Shown here in pieces: positions 26,764 through 35,764 of a stretch of DNA of 56,133 nucleotides (within the stretch, counting starts at the first letter, position 1; each line of letters opens with the position of its first letter). The notes below the pieces were generated by a model. The model saw only the letters and a program-made list of their open reading frames with translations. It was not told where the DNA came from and ran no database searches. The translations under genes and the position numbers were made by a program. The stretch covers positions 1 to 56,133 of the forward strand of contig NZ_NSGJ01000034.1 of the NCBI RefSeq assembly GCF_002286775.1, in the 5' to 3' direction. The DNA comes from Myroides sp. N17-2 (GTDB lineage: Bacteria; Bacteroidota; Bacteroidia; Flavobacteriales; Flavobacteriaceae).

Positions 26764-27645
26764 ATGACAAATCATATTCCAGTTAGAGAGATAAAACCAA
26801 CGGACGAAAATATCCAAATATTATCGAATACCTTTTCTATCCGTGAATTACACCCACTGACAGCGAAAGGGGATATTATACAAGCATTACACCGTCATAA
26901 TTTTTACTACATACTAATAGTCAAAACGGGAACAGGTACACATCATATTGACTTTATAAAGTACGTTATTGGCGACTACACTGTATTCTTTATGGTTCCA
27001 GGACAAGTACACGAGTTACACCTCCACAAAGAAAGTACAGGGTATATCATAGAATTTACGGCTGATCTATTTGCTGATATGCCAACTAAAATACCACAAC
27101 TACTAGGAAGAATGAGTAATACCAATTGCTATTCATTTAGTAAAGAGCTATTTAGTGCCTTATACGCTATCATTGATGCTATATTTGAGGAGCAACATCT
27201 AAAAAAAGACCAATATCTAGAGGTAATAAAGTGTAATCTTCATCTTTTATTTATCCATCTACAGCGAACATCAAATCTCAAGGAAAACCACAACGCCCCT
27301 ACAAATAACTTATATAGGGAGCGTTATGAAGAGTTTACCTCTCTGATAACAGCAAATCTATGTAGTAATAGACAAGTGTCATTCTATGCCGCACTACTTA
27401 ATCTAACCGCTTACCAACTCAATGCGATTACTAAGACAAGCACTGGTAAAAGTGCATCGGAAGTGATTAATGATTACTTTATATTAGAAGCCAAGCGCTA
27501 TCTATTGGCAACTACTCTACAGGTTAATGAGGTGGCTTGGAAACTAGGGATGGAGGATGTCTCTTATTTTATACGCTACTTTAAGAAAAGAACGACGTAT
27601 AGCCCTGAGAACTTTAGAAAGACATTCTCGTCTAAAAACCTATAG
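26764..27645 (+). CDS. AraC-family transcriptional regulator
   Basis: 293 residues. The N-terminal half is a cupin-like sensing domain (LHRHNFYYILIVKTGTGTH, then YTVFFMVPGQVHELHL). The C-terminal ~100 residues form the AraC DNA-binding domain: the first helix-turn-helix includes FYAALLNLTAYQLNAITK, and the second has VNEVAWKLGMEDVSYFIRYF leading to YSPENFRK. The effector and targets are not apparent; the adjacent genes are a divergent lipoprotein gene and a convergent methyltransferase gene. Confidence 0.9.
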   Translation: MTNHIPVREIKPTDENIQILSNTFSIRELHPLTAKGDIIQALHRHNFYYILIVKTGTGTHHIDFIKYVIGDYTVFFMVPGQVHELHLHKESTGYIIEFTADLFADMPTKIPQLLGRMSNTNCYSFSKELFSALYAIIDAIFEEQHLKKDQYLEVIKCNLHLLFIHLQRTSNLKENHNAPTNNLYRERYEEFTSLITANLCSNRQVSFYAALLNLTAYQLNAITKTSTGKSASEVINDYFILEAKRYLLATTLQVNEVAWKLGMEDVSYFIRYFKKRTTYSPENFRKTFSSKNL

Positions 27646-27710
27646 AGTTAAAACGTAAATTTCTATAAATGAGCAATGGCTAATAGACTAATATATCAGC
27701 CATTACTGAG

Positions 27711-28355
27711 TTAAACTAACTTCTCAATAGCAGGTTTTCGGCCCACAAATCGTATAACAGAACCTGTTCCTATATGATATACGCCTTCTTGTAGAGGGAT
27801 TATCTTCTCCTCGAGAATTTCTATTTCGTAATTAGGAAAATATTCCTTAATCTCCTCAGTAGAGAATAGCATATCTATATTCTTAGGCCCTCCTACTTTA
27901 GGATTAGCATCCACTAACTTCTTATGTGATTTGCTAAACGCTTCAAAGATTATAAGACCACCTGGTTTAAGCCATTGGCTAATCTTCTGATGTGCTATTA
28001 ATTTTATATCTGCAGGAAAGTGCGCATAGATTAAAGCAATAGCATCAAAGGAATTCTCTTTTAAAGTGATATTCTCCAAATTATCAACGATATAGTCAAG
28101 GGTAACCCCTCTCTCTGTAGCTAAAAGCTCTGCTTTATACTTCGCTTCTGTACTCTGGTCTATAGAGGTCACCTCCCATCCTAACTCTGCTGCATAGACT
28201 CCATTTCTCCCTTCTCCATCAGCAGGTAGTACTATAGTCCCTGGGATTAGAGAGCTGATCTGCTCTTTAAAAAACACATTAGGATCCTTGCCATAAGCAA
28301 ACTCCTCCTCTTTATATCGTTTATCCCAGTGTAATATCTCGTCTGTAGTATTCAT
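27711..28355 (-). CDS. Class I SAM-dependent methyltransferase, TehB-like
   Basis: A 214-residue Rossmann-fold methyltransferase. Motif I is DGEGRNGVYAAELGWEV (about 46-62), followed by the acidic SIDQS and IALIYAHFP. The N-terminus WDKRYKEEEFAYGKDPNVFF is the signature of TehB-like thiopurine/tellurite-type methyltransferases of Bacteroidetes. By family knowledge it could methylate a small thiol or metalloid; the substrate is not established. It is clearly related to the C-terminal half of the TrxB fusion at 44175-45764 (shared EEEYAYG/EEEFAYG, GEGRN and SLIPG), giving a chromosomal paralogue of that domain. Confidence 0.82.
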   Translation of the reverse strand: MNTTDEILHWDKRYKEEEFAYGKDPNVFFKEQISSLIPGTIVLPADGEGRNGVYAAELGWEVTSIDQSTEAKYKAELLATERGVTLDYIVDNLENITLKENSFDAIALIYAHFPADIKLIAHQKISQWLKPGGLIIFEAFSKSHKKLVDANPKVGGPKNIDMLFSTEEIKEYFPNYEIEILEEKIIPLQEGVYHIGTGSVIRFVGRKPAIEKLV

Positions 28356-28489
28356 ATCAATTATCTATTTAGGCAGCCTCTTTCTTCTATATATTAGTCA
28401 AAAAAAGCCTTATTATTCCCCACAAAGATAATTAGTTAGCAGACTAGTGATATAGCACATAACTTAGTTTAAATAGGACTATTGTTGAC

Positions 28490-28621
28490 TTTAACCCAAA
28501 ATCCGCATTAGCCAAATACTACAAAGCAATTCTACACTAGAGCTCTTTCATTAGCTCTAAAACCATACTATAGTATACTTGTATTACCTAATTCAGACCT
28601 ATTACATATTTCAGGTTTAAG
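28490..28621 (+). repeat. MITE-like intergenic repeat, copy C
   Basis: About 132 bp from tttaacccaaaatccgc to catatttcaggtttaag. Shares attagccaaatactacaaa, caattctac, ctctttcattagctct and aattcagacctatt with copy B but is shorter near its right end. The central palindrome catact-at-agtat lies at 28564-28577 with one end mismatch. It occupies much of the 291-nt gap upstream of the methyltransferase gene. Confidence 0.75.
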
Positions 28622-28646
28622 GAATCTATCTCTCCTCTTGCGTAAG

Positions 28647-29387
28647 TTATTTCTCCTTTAAAGCTTCTACAGTAAACTCCCCTGTTACTTTATAAGCCAC
28701 TAGATGAAGAATATAACTCTCTTTCACAGCTTTCAAAGTGGGTTCATAGATGATTTTAGAATCTGTTTTCCTTGTTTTAGTCAACCACTGCTTCTTATAT
28801 TCAACAACACTAGTTCCTGTAAATTTCTCAGTAAAATGGATAGTATCGTTCTTTATAGTACCATTCAGATAATTATATTTATCAACAGGAGGGCTAATAT
28901 ATTTACGACTTTTTATTTTGTTGTCCTCTATTTTATAATGTCCATAATGCTCTACGTATATAGGTTTTAAAATTTTCACAACACCATTTTCGGATATACT
29001 AAATTTATCGCTATAAACACTTTCTACCTTCATACAGAATGTTTCTTGATCTGAGTAAATAAAGAACTCAATATAGCCCGCATTATTATAATCTATATAT
29101 ACTTTATCTAGTTTTAGATAAGGGTTAGCTTCTAATTGAACCTTCTTTTCATATTTTATAAAATCTAAGTAATAATTATCATACAAGCTATCACTTCTTA
29201 TAGAATCTGCATACACACCACCATCAGGTCCATTAAAAAAAGAAATACCCTTAAGCGTCAAATAAGCTTCAAAATCCTTATCCTTCCAAGGAAGTTTCTT
29301 CTCTTGAGCTAAACTATAAGTCACAACAGCTAGTAAAGCCAACACACTTATTATTACGTACGAACTTCTTCTCATAAATTGCTTCAT
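28647..29387 (-). CDS. Membrane-anchored or secreted protein of unknown function
   Basis: 246 residues. The N-terminus carries basic residues and a hydrophobic segment (YVIISVLALLAVVTYSLAQ) that can be a signal peptide or anchor, then LPWKDKDFEAYLTLKGISFF. The rest is a lysine- and tyrosine-rich soluble domain of alternating strands. No motif was recognised. The DUF2931-like gene lies 21 nt upstream on the same strand, so the two are probably cotranscribed and exported. Confidence 0.6.
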   Translation of the reverse strand: MKQFMRRSSYVIISVLALLAVVTYSLAQEKKLPWKDKDFEAYLTLKGISFFNGPDGGVYADSIRSDSLYDNYYLDFIKYEKKVQLEANPYLKLDKVYIDYNNAGYIEFFIYSDQETFCMKVESVYSDKFSISENGVVKILKPIYVEHYGHYKIEDNKIKSRKYISPPVDKYNYLNGTIKNDTIHFTEKFTGTSVVEYKKQWLTKTRKTDSKIIYEPTLKAVKESYILHLVAYKVTGEFTVEALKEK

Positions 29388-29408
29388 AACCTGTGATATT
29401 ATTAGATA

Positions 29409-30494
29409 TTAAAAAATCTCTATCCTTTTTAATGGATCTAACTTTACTAATTGTTCTTTGCCTTTATTATTTTTAATAACTAAAGTACAATCGTCATTCG
29501 CTTCATTGACACGAATAGTTAACTCTATCTCAGTAGTTTTTTCCCCTTCTTGCATCTGCTTAAATAATTCTAAACTATATACTTCTTCAAGATATATTTT
29601 TGCACCAACTTCTTCACCTTTAGCTGTACGCCAAACCATAAGAATTCTCTTAGGTGCTGCTTCCTCTTTTAAGAATAAAGCTTCGCCTTCTGCTAAAGGA
29701 AATGTGTCCTTTATCTCTCCATTTACATACCTTATATCTCCTCCTATTAGCTTACCTCCATCTGCACATACTACCTTGACTGTGTAATCAAATCGCTGAC
29801 GGAGGCTGTCCCATAGCCCATAAGGTGCCTTCTTACCTTTATTAGCCTCTCTCACATTTGTAGGAACTACATTAACATTATTCATAAATGCCGCATTCCA
29901 ATAAGGTGTCAATAATTCTAAAGTCTCCGGATATAGATTAGAATCCTCTGGCGTTACTTCATAACCTTGATATCTTCCTATCTCTATTTTGCGTCCTATT
30001 CCTTTTACCCACACCACAACAACTCCCCCAGGCGCAAAACCTGCTACTACATTTCCATAATACTCTATTTCATTAGGTCTGCCATTTGCAAATTGAAGTT
30101 CATACCCTTCATCAAAGAACTTCTCCATTTTTTCATAATCTAAGTCAGCCTTAATCTGATAGGCCTTACCATGCTCTCCTTCTCCGAAGGATACCCACTC
30201 TGCCACTAACTTACGAGGTAAAGGTAGGTAACCATCACCTCCTAGATAACTTACCTCTCCCCAAGGACCTCTTACTAAACCAAAACTTAAGGCTCGATAA
30301 CTAAAGCCTCCTACTGTTACCTCTACTGGATAGCCCTCAGGGCTACTTGCTCCTCCACCCCATTTATATTTCTTTTCTTGATCATAACTAGCGTATAAGC
30401 TAGATGATATAATTAACAACGCAGCTATTATACTATAATAGAGAATTCCCTTACTGCTGCTCTTAAACTGTGCTTTATCTTTTAAACTATTCAT
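29409..30494 (-). CDS. DUF2931 family protein
   Basis: 361 residues with an N-terminal hydrophobic segment (YSIIAALLIISSSLYA, about 20-35). The following WGGGASSPEGYPVEVTVGGF and the LPLPRKLVAEWVSF block with KMEKFFDEGY fit, from memory, the DUF2931 family, whose members are mostly lipoproteins or periplasmic proteins of unknown role. The C-terminal ~120 residues look like a separate beta domain (VNEANDDCTLVIKNNKGKE). It is the first gene of a two-gene minus-strand unit with the gene at 28647. Confidence 0.6.
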   Translation of the reverse strand: MNSLKDKAQFKSSSKGILYYSIIAALLIISSSLYASYDQEKKYKWGGGASSPEGYPVEVTVGGFSYRALSFGLVRGPWGEVSYLGGDGYLPLPRKLVAEWVSFGEGEHGKAYQIKADLDYEKMEKFFDEGYELQFANGRPNEIEYYGNVVAGFAPGGVVVVWVKGIGRKIEIGRYQGYEVTPEDSNLYPETLELLTPYWNAAFMNNVNVVPTNVREANKGKKAPYGLWDSLRQRFDYTVKVVCADGGKLIGGDIRYVNGEIKDTFPLAEGEALFLKEEAAPKRILMVWRTAKGEEVGAKIYLEEVYSLELFKQMQEGEKTTEIELTIRVNEANDDCTLVIKNNKGKEQLVKLDPLKRIEIF

Positions 30495-31268
30495 AGCCTT
30501 TTAATTATTACAGAAATGGTGATATATATTAATATTCATTATACATATATTATGAATACAATTTAACAAAAATAGTTTTATAAAATACTGTTTATCACTT
30601 ATTTTATTACTATTTCTTTTATTTTTGAATATTTTGAAGCTCTAAGATTAGGCGTGTGTAATCTAGGGTAAATTCATATCTTTGCAATTCCAAGTTAGTT
30701 TCTATTTCTTTAGAAATTATTGATATTAGTTCGCTTTAGGATTATATATTTTCTCACTTATCCCAAGACAAATATTTTGTTACCAATGACTATTTATGAA
30801 GTTGATACCTTGCTCTAATTGAAAGTATATTGACAGCATTGTGTATCCATAGTGACTCCATTAAAATGCTTGTTTTAATGGAGTCACTATGGACTCATTA
30901 TGGAGTCACTATGGACTCACTATGGACTCACTCAAACTAAAAGTGCATAGAAATGCCTATTTTATACTACTAATGTTTGTTTTGATTATTTTTAAATATT
31001 GACCTCGAAGATTGGTCTGGAAAATATGAATGAATATTGATATTCAGTACTATGCAAATATATAAAATAAAAATTAGCTTTTCTTGCTACACCCTTTTTA
31101 TTTTGTTCTCAATTAAACAGGCTAAATAGTTTTATAACTTTAAAAGCCTTACATACTCTTACATAACATCTATAGTAAGAAATAAAAAATGGCGAAATGA
31201 AATAACTTTAGTTGTTCTTAAATCTCACCACTTTTTCCTATTATTTTAGTCAATTCTTACCCTATTGG
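30495..31268. other. 774-nt intergenic region with hairpin and 11-bp tandem repeats
   Basis: No convincing gene is present. The region contains a perfect 21-bp stem and a five-unit 11-bp tandem array (30846-30929) and otherwise plain AT-rich sequence. A TATCTTTG near 30677 resembles a promoter -7 box but has no proper partner upstream. Confidence 0.6.
30846..30929 (+). repeat. 21-bp inverted repeat merged with five 11-bp tandem units
   Basis: The left arm 30846-30866 is the exact reverse complement of 30873-30893 (6-nt loop tgcttg). The right arm flows into a tandem array with an 11-bp period: ttaatggagtc (30875), actatggactc (30886), attatggagtc (30897), actatggactc (30908) and actatggactc (30919). 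Alternating GAGTC and GACTC are reverse complements, so successive units can pair with each other as well. Confidence 0.85.
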
Positions 31269-31748
31269 TTAGAATATTTTTTTAAACATCGAATGTTGTG
31301 GTCCTTTAGGCCCCTGATATACCCTATTTGCATCCGTATATCCTGTCTTTAGATACAGATTATAAGCACCTTCATTCTCAAAGTTTACCCCAAAGACAAT
31401 TTCATTGATTGTCGGGTAGTTCGCTTTGACATATTCAGGTAATAAAAGCAGCATAGACTTAGCGATACCTTTTTCTTGATGCTGCGGCATAATAGACAAG
31501 GTACGAAGCAAGATAGACTGTTGGTTATCCGTATAGATTAAACGATCATCTGATCTATCTAACGAGAAGAATCCCACAGGCTCATCATTATATAAAACGC
31601 AATACTGAACACGTAAAGTATTCTCTAGAACAGCAGGATTAGTCAGTATATATTTAGGCACTAAGGCAAAAGTAGCTTGGCGTTCATCTAACTCATACGA
31701 GGACAGTGCCTCAAAATAGCTTTCTTGATAGGGTTTTATAGTTACCAT
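31269..31748 (-). CDS. GNAT family N-acetyltransferase
   Basis: 159 residues from the start MVTIKPYQESYFEALS. The open frame extends 23 codons further upstream, but those codons read through MITE-like copy D and an adjoining non-coding stretch, so the internal ATG is preferred. The acetyl-CoA-binding motif is LSIMPQHQEKGIAKSMLLLL (Q/RxxGxG/A type), followed by FGVNFENEGAYNLYLKTGY near the C-terminus. These are standard GNAT landmarks. The substrate is unknown. Confidence 0.82.
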   Translation of the reverse strand: MVTIKPYQESYFEALSSYELDERQATFALVPKYILTNPAVLENTLRVQYCVLYNDEPVGFFSLDRSDDRLIYTDNQQSILLRTLSIMPQHQEKGIAKSMLLLLPEYVKANYPTINEIVFGVNFENEGAYNLYLKTGYTDANRVYQGPKGPQHSMFKKIF

Positions 31749-31777
31749 CGATAGATTATTTGATTGAGGGAAGCAAG

Positions 31778-31917
31778 TTAAACCCAAAATCCACATTAGC
31801 CAAATACTATAAAACAATTCTACTTCATAGTCCTTTCATTAGTTCTAAAACAAAATTAGGGTATGTTTGTATTACTACTTTTAGTTTATATACCTATCAC
31901 ATATTTCGGGCTAAAAC
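31778..31917 (+). repeat. MITE-like intergenic repeat, copy D
   Basis: About 140 bp from ttaaacccaaaatccaca to atttcgggctaaaa. Shares attagccaaatacta, caattctacttcatag and ctttcattag with copies B and C. Its central palindrome has decayed (caaaattagggtatg). It fills the space between the GNAT gene and the secreted protein gene at 31987. Confidence 0.72.
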
Positions 31918-31986
31918 TATTTTTTCATTCCCCTATTGCTAGTTTAAGGAGAAAGTATTTTCTTTAGCAATAAAATCAGTCATTAT

Positions 31987-33114
31987 ATGAGAAAATATTT
32001 ATCTACTACACTATGTTTCATCCTGTGCTTCAATGCCTTTAGTCAAGAGCCATTAATGGATAGCATCATACAGAAGAATTATTCTACTTTTAGTCCGCTA
32101 GTAGATAAGGAATCTTTTAAAGGGCAAGGTTGGGATCTCTTGTTAAAGGAAACGAATGCTGCCAACTCAGTTGTGGTGGGAGAAATGCATTTTACAAATG
32201 AAGTGCCTTACTTTATCAATGCTTTAATCGGACAGGTAAAATTTGACAATTATTTTCAAGAGATAGATCCTTATTCAAATCGTATTTTAGAACAAAACAT
32301 TAAATCATTATCTCCTGAAATGTTGAATCTTTTTGTCAATGACTTTAATTCAACATTCTCTTTTTTAGAAAGAAAAAATGATTTCAAGTTATATGAGAAG
32401 ATGGTTAAGCAAGGGATACATACATTTGGTTTAGAGCAAGTATTTTTAAATTCAGATAGACTTCTATTATCTGACCTACTGAAGCAAACGAAGAATAAGG
32501 ATACATACGCTATCTTAAGTGAAATGATAAAAACGTCAAAGGAACTGTCTTTAAATGAGGATATATACCTGTTTACTGAAGATTTTCTAGAGAAGAGTAC
32601 CTTATTATTAAAGAGCAAACTATCTGTACAAGAAAGAGAATACTTAGAAGCGATGAAAGTTAGTAGAGAAATATACTTCGGTGGAAATCATCATTTAAGA
32701 ATACAAGTGATGAAAAACACTTTGCTAAAAGAGATTGCAAATTGGTCAAATAAGAAGAACCTATTCAAGTTTGGCGCAGTCCATACTCCAAAAGGAGAAA
32801 GCCTAATGGAGATCTATGACATCGGTAATCTAGTGTCTAGTATAGAAGATGCTAACTTTAGAAACTCACTACATATTATGCTGATAGGCAAAAGTGCAGG
32901 TGAAACAGTAGAAGATCTGAAACTGTACAAATCATTTTTAGGTGTGGTGACAACTGATGAATGGTATTGTTTTGATCTTAGACCTCTTCAAAAGGCTATT
33001 TCTATGGGTAATTTAAAAATAGAAGCTCAAACATTATTGAGAATTATAAAAGGGAATGATTATCTGATCTATATCCCCCATCTAACAGAGAGTGAAAAGT
33101 TTAGTGCTAAATAG
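31987..33114 (+). CDS. Secreted protein, ChaN/erythromycin-esterase-like fold suspected
   Basis: 375 residues with a Sec signal peptide (YLSTTLCFILCFNAFSQ, cut after Gln20). ANSVVVGEMHFTNEVPYFIN near residue 57 and KFGAVHTPKGESLMEIYD near 260 recall the paired GExH and histidine motifs of the ChaN/Tiki/erythromycin-esterase superfamily. The YFGGNHHLRIQVM segment also fits. The similarity is suggestive only; no function is claimed. It stands alone upstream of the tmRNA gene. Confidence 0.5.
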   Translation: MRKYLSTTLCFILCFNAFSQEPLMDSIIQKNYSTFSPLVDKESFKGQGWDLLLKETNAANSVVVGEMHFTNEVPYFINALIGQVKFDNYFQEIDPYSNRILEQNIKSLSPEMLNLFVNDFNSTFSFLERKNDFKLYEKMVKQGIHTFGLEQVFLNSDRLLLSDLLKQTKNKDTYAILSEMIKTSKELSLNEDIYLFTEDFLEKSTLLLKSKLSVQEREYLEAMKVSREIYFGGNHHLRIQVMKNTLLKEIANWSNKKNLFKFGAVHTPKGESLMEIYDIGNLVSSIEDANFRNSLHIMLIGKSAGETVEDLKLYKSFLGVVTTDEWYCFDLRPLQKAISMGNLKIEAQTLLRIIKGNDYLIYIPHLTESEKFSAK

Positions 33115-33180
33115 TTATACTTAGCAATAGAAAAAAATTCGCAAAGAGCAAGCTCCTCGCTAACTCTTCACAGGTATTTA

Positions 33181-33211
33181 TTTGTAATTAGCGAAAAATG
33201 TTATACTTTTG
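33181..33211 (+). promoter_or_regulatory. Promoter of ssrA
   Basis: TTTG at 33181-33184 is followed after 19 nt by TACTTTTG at 33204-33211. This is a very good match to the Bacteroidetes vegetative promoter and lies 29 nt before the mature tmRNA 5' end. Confidence 0.8.
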
Positions 33212-33240
33212 CAATATATTGCTAACATAAGCAACCATAA

Positions 33241-33635
33241 GGGGTCGATCGGTATTGACAGCGAGTGGAATTAGTTAGTAAGCACGTCGAGCGTTGTTAG
33301 ATTGCTCGTAAATATCATCTAACGACCTTTTTAAATGGCGAAAATAACTACGCTTTAGCTGCATAATCTGAATTACAGTAAGATTGCCTTTAGTTCCCAC
33401 TAGGTGGGAGAGCTGAATTCCTCTAAAGAGCCCTGGTTTATGGCGCTTTATCCAAAGGAACCGTAAAGTAAACCTAGGAATGTTATGGTCTCGGTGACAT
33501 TTCGAAACTTAAGAGGCTAAGCTTTTGGTGGCTGTTTTTTGCCAAGCCAACGGTCGAAAATCTAAGAAAAAACTAAGCGTGTAGAAAGCTTCCTGATTGC
33601 TTGTTTGGACCCGAGTTCGATTCTCGGCGACTCCA
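33241..33635 (+). ncRNA. ssrA: Transfer-messenger RNA (tmRNA)
   Basis: The 5' end ggggtcg pairs with cgactcc near the 3' end to form the tRNA-like acceptor stem, with A33635 as discriminator and no encoded CCA. The T-arm is cccgagttcgattctcgg. The tag frame starts at GGC 33337 and encodes GENNYALAA, ending with TAA at 33364-33366. This is the flavobacterial type of proteolysis tag. tmRNA rescues stalled ribosomes and tags incomplete proteins. The 3' end is a classic integration site; a tyrosine recombinase gene follows. Confidence 0.96.
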
Positions 33636-33642
33636 CAATTTG

Positions 33643-33679
33643 AAGGGTTAATGATTTGATTATCAAATCATTAACCCTT
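33643..33679. terminator. Terminator of ssrA
   Basis: A perfect 17-bp stem (aagggttaatgatttga/tcaaatcattaaccctt, 3-nt loop) with a T-run of eight. Confidence 0.92.
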
Positions 33680-34114
33680 TTTTTATGTCCAAAATATACT
33701 TTCGCTTTTTTGTTAAAATGTTGATTTTTTGGCATTTAATGGAATTACTTGGCGTTTAGGTGCTATAAAGCACTCTTTTTGGGCATATTCACAATTTTAT
33801 TGTTAAATAAGTATATTGGTTAATTCCCCTAAATTTTCGTAATTATTGGGTCGATATAAAAAAACATCTTATTAATTACCTAAGTTTGCTCTGAACATCT
33901 CTCCTATTCTAAATCTGAGAGTACTCAAATTATAAACCTTTTAGGGTATTACGCCTTTTATCTTTAAATAGCCAAACGTAACCATAAACTACAATGGTAT
34001 TTAAACTATTATCATAAGATATTAATTTAGGCTATCTCAAATTTCATAGTTTTCTTATTCAAGTCAAACTAGAATTCTAAAACATTTTCAGGTGTTATTT
34101 TCTGAATGTGAGCT

Positions 34115-34139
34115 AAATGAAATAAGCTTTATTTCATTT
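34115..34139. promoter_or_regulatory. Palindrome upstream of the integrase gene
   Basis: An 11-bp perfect inverted repeat (aaatgaaataa/ttatttcattt, 3-nt centre) lies 42 nt before the integrase ATG. It could be an operator, a recombinase arm site or part of a leader hairpin; the sequence does not decide. Confidence 0.4.
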
Positions 34140-34181
34140 TGAATATTACTATTTGTGTTTAACAATTTATATTTTAAGACA

Positions 34182-35444
34182 ATGATAAGTATTAGATTTA
34201 TATATAGGCGTGCTCTTGATGAATGTTCATTAAGAATTAGATTCTCGTATAAAGTGCTTGATCAAGTATTTTTTGTGGAAGCTGATTCAAGGGTTAAAGT
34301 AGATAGGACTTATTGGATAAAATATCATAGAGCAAGAAATGTTACTCATCCTATTTATAGTGATATTAAAAAAGAGGTATCAAAAAAATTAAGAGAGTTA
34401 AAGAAACTTGTATTAAGGGAATCTGCTAATCTAGATGTTTATACAAAACAATGGCTTGAGGCTATTGTAGAACAATACTATGCTCCCAAAATTAAAATTA
34501 TACCACCAAGAACTACTAGCGAAGAATTAAAATGTTGGTTTGATCAATATGTTATAGATAAAGGGGACGATGCAACAGCAGCTACATTAAGTAAAGCTAG
34601 GTCTGTTAAGAATCTTATTATTCGCTTTGAAAACACAATAGAGCAATGCTTACTTGTAAAAGATATAGATGTAAGAGTAATGATGACATTTGTTGAATAC
34701 TGTAAGGATCAAGGATATGCTCAAAATACAATAGCTAGAAATGTTGTGTTTATAAAAACAATATGTAATCATGCAAAGATTTTTGATATTCCTGTAAGCA
34801 ATACATTAGATCTAGTTAGAACAAAAAGAGAACGTGTTAGTAGTGTCTTCTTAGAGAAATTTGAATTAGAATGGATAGCTGAAGTAAAGTTAGTAGACAC
34901 TCTTCTTGATATTGTTAGAGACTGGCTACTTATTTCATGTTATACAGGTCAACGTATTTCTGATTTTATGCGTTTTGATAAATCTATGATACGCTATCAA
35001 AAAAATCGTAAAGGAATAACCAAACCTTTACTAGAGTTTGTTCAGAAAAAAACAGGGAAACTAATGACTATACCTTTAAGCTCGCAAGTAATGGCTATTT
35101 TAGATAAAAGAGATGGGGACTTTCCTAAACAGTTAAATGATCAAAAATATAATGCATTAGTCAAATTAGTATGTAAAGAAGCGGGTATTAATACAAGATT
35201 ACAAAGTCAATCTAAAGTAAAGCAAAAGGATGGAGTATGGCGAAGCGAAAAAGGGATGTTTTATAAATGGGAATTAGTTAGTTCACACATAGGTCGACGT
35301 TCATTTGCTACAAACAATTATGGCTTAATTCCTACTGTTTTTCTTATGAATATGACAGGACACAGCTCTGAAGCTATGTTTTTAACTTATGTTGGAAAAG
35401 GTTCAAGAGATATAGCAATACAGTTGTCTGAGTACTTTGATTAA
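34182..35444 (+). CDS. int: Tyrosine recombinase (integrase) of the ssrA-inserted element
   Basis: 420 residues from ATG 34182; an upstream GTG at 34155 would add nine codons and is less likely. The order is an arm-type DNA-binding region (1-100), a SAM-like core-binding domain (about 105-205) and a catalytic domain. Catalytic residues are seen as Arg258 (TGQRISDF), His369 and Arg372 (SSHIGRRSF), His394 (MTGHSS) and Tyr403 (LTYVGKG). It is of the Bacteroidetes ICE/CTn type. It lies directly after ssrA and reads away from it, the usual place for an integrase whose target is the ssrA 3' end. Confidence 0.92.
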   Translation: MISIRFIYRRALDECSLRIRFSYKVLDQVFFVEADSRVKVDRTYWIKYHRARNVTHPIYSDIKKEVSKKLRELKKLVLRESANLDVYTKQWLEAIVEQYYAPKIKIIPPRTTSEELKCWFDQYVIDKGDDATAATLSKARSVKNLIIRFENTIEQCLLVKDIDVRVMMTFVEYCKDQGYAQNTIARNVVFIKTICNHAKIFDIPVSNTLDLVRTKRERVSSVFLEKFELEWIAEVKLVDTLLDIVRDWLLISCYTGQRISDFMRFDKSMIRYQKNRKGITKPLLEFVQKKTGKLMTIPLSSQVMAILDKRDGDFPKQLNDQKYNALVKLVCKEAGINTRLQSQSKVKQKDGVWRSEKGMFYKWELVSSHIGRRSFATNNYGLIPTVFLMNMTGHSSEAMFLTYVGKGSRDIAIQLSEYFD

Positions 35445-35764
35445 AAGGTAATTCTTTATGTTCAATGGTTTTTTTAAACAGACTGTTCATACTTTTACAA
35501 GTAAAAAGCTATCTTCGATACAATAATTTAAAACCTAGCATTCATAAGGGTTTACAGGATATGTGTACTAATTTCGCACAACATAAATTAAGGAATAATT
35601 AACAATAAAATCAACTCTTGTTTTTTAACAGATTAATCTTAGTGATAGGGTGTTTTTGAAGGAAGAAGCGTAATCATTTTTAGGGTAGAAATGTTAGGTT
35701 TTGGAGACCATACTTGAATATACTTTTATACAAAAGAGAACAGCTCCACATAGGAGCTGTCTAC
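35445..35764. other. 320-nt region between convergent integrase and immunity gene
   Basis: AT-rich, with the terminator hairpin at 35740-35760 serving the minus-strand gene. Nothing else was recognised. Confidence 0.5.
35740..35760 (-). terminator. Terminator, first of two identical copies
   Basis: An 8-bp GC-rich stem (acagctcc/ggagctgt, loop acata) just after the stop of the gene at 35765. A 25-bp block including this hairpin (35739-35763) is identical to 37615-37639, after the other presumed immunity gene. Confidence 0.75.

Larger units (their letters stand above)
33636..34181. other. 546-nt region between ssrA and the integrase (left end of the element)
   Basis: Contains the ssrA terminator, then about 450 nt of AT-rich DNA without a credible gene, and a palindrome before the integrase. 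The left attachment site should lie at its start, within or just after the ssrA 3' end. Its core cannot be fixed without the right end. Confidence 0.55.

Noticed and set aside
27675..27704. Weak hairpin between the AraC and methyltransferase genes (aatggct/agccatt)
   Set aside because: Only 7 bp with a long loop and no clear T-run; it may act as a terminator but cannot be supported.
31749..31817. Upstream start for the GNAT gene
   Set aside because: The 23 extra codons read a repeat element and give a hydrophobic stretch unlike GNAT N-termini. The internal ATG gives a standard start.
33600..33640. Exact attachment core at the ssrA 3' end
   Set aside because: No second copy of the ssrA 3' end was seen inside the window, so the core sequence cannot be defined.
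34155..34181. GTG start for the integrase
   Set aside because: A good ATG lies nine codons downstream, with a protein start typical for the family.
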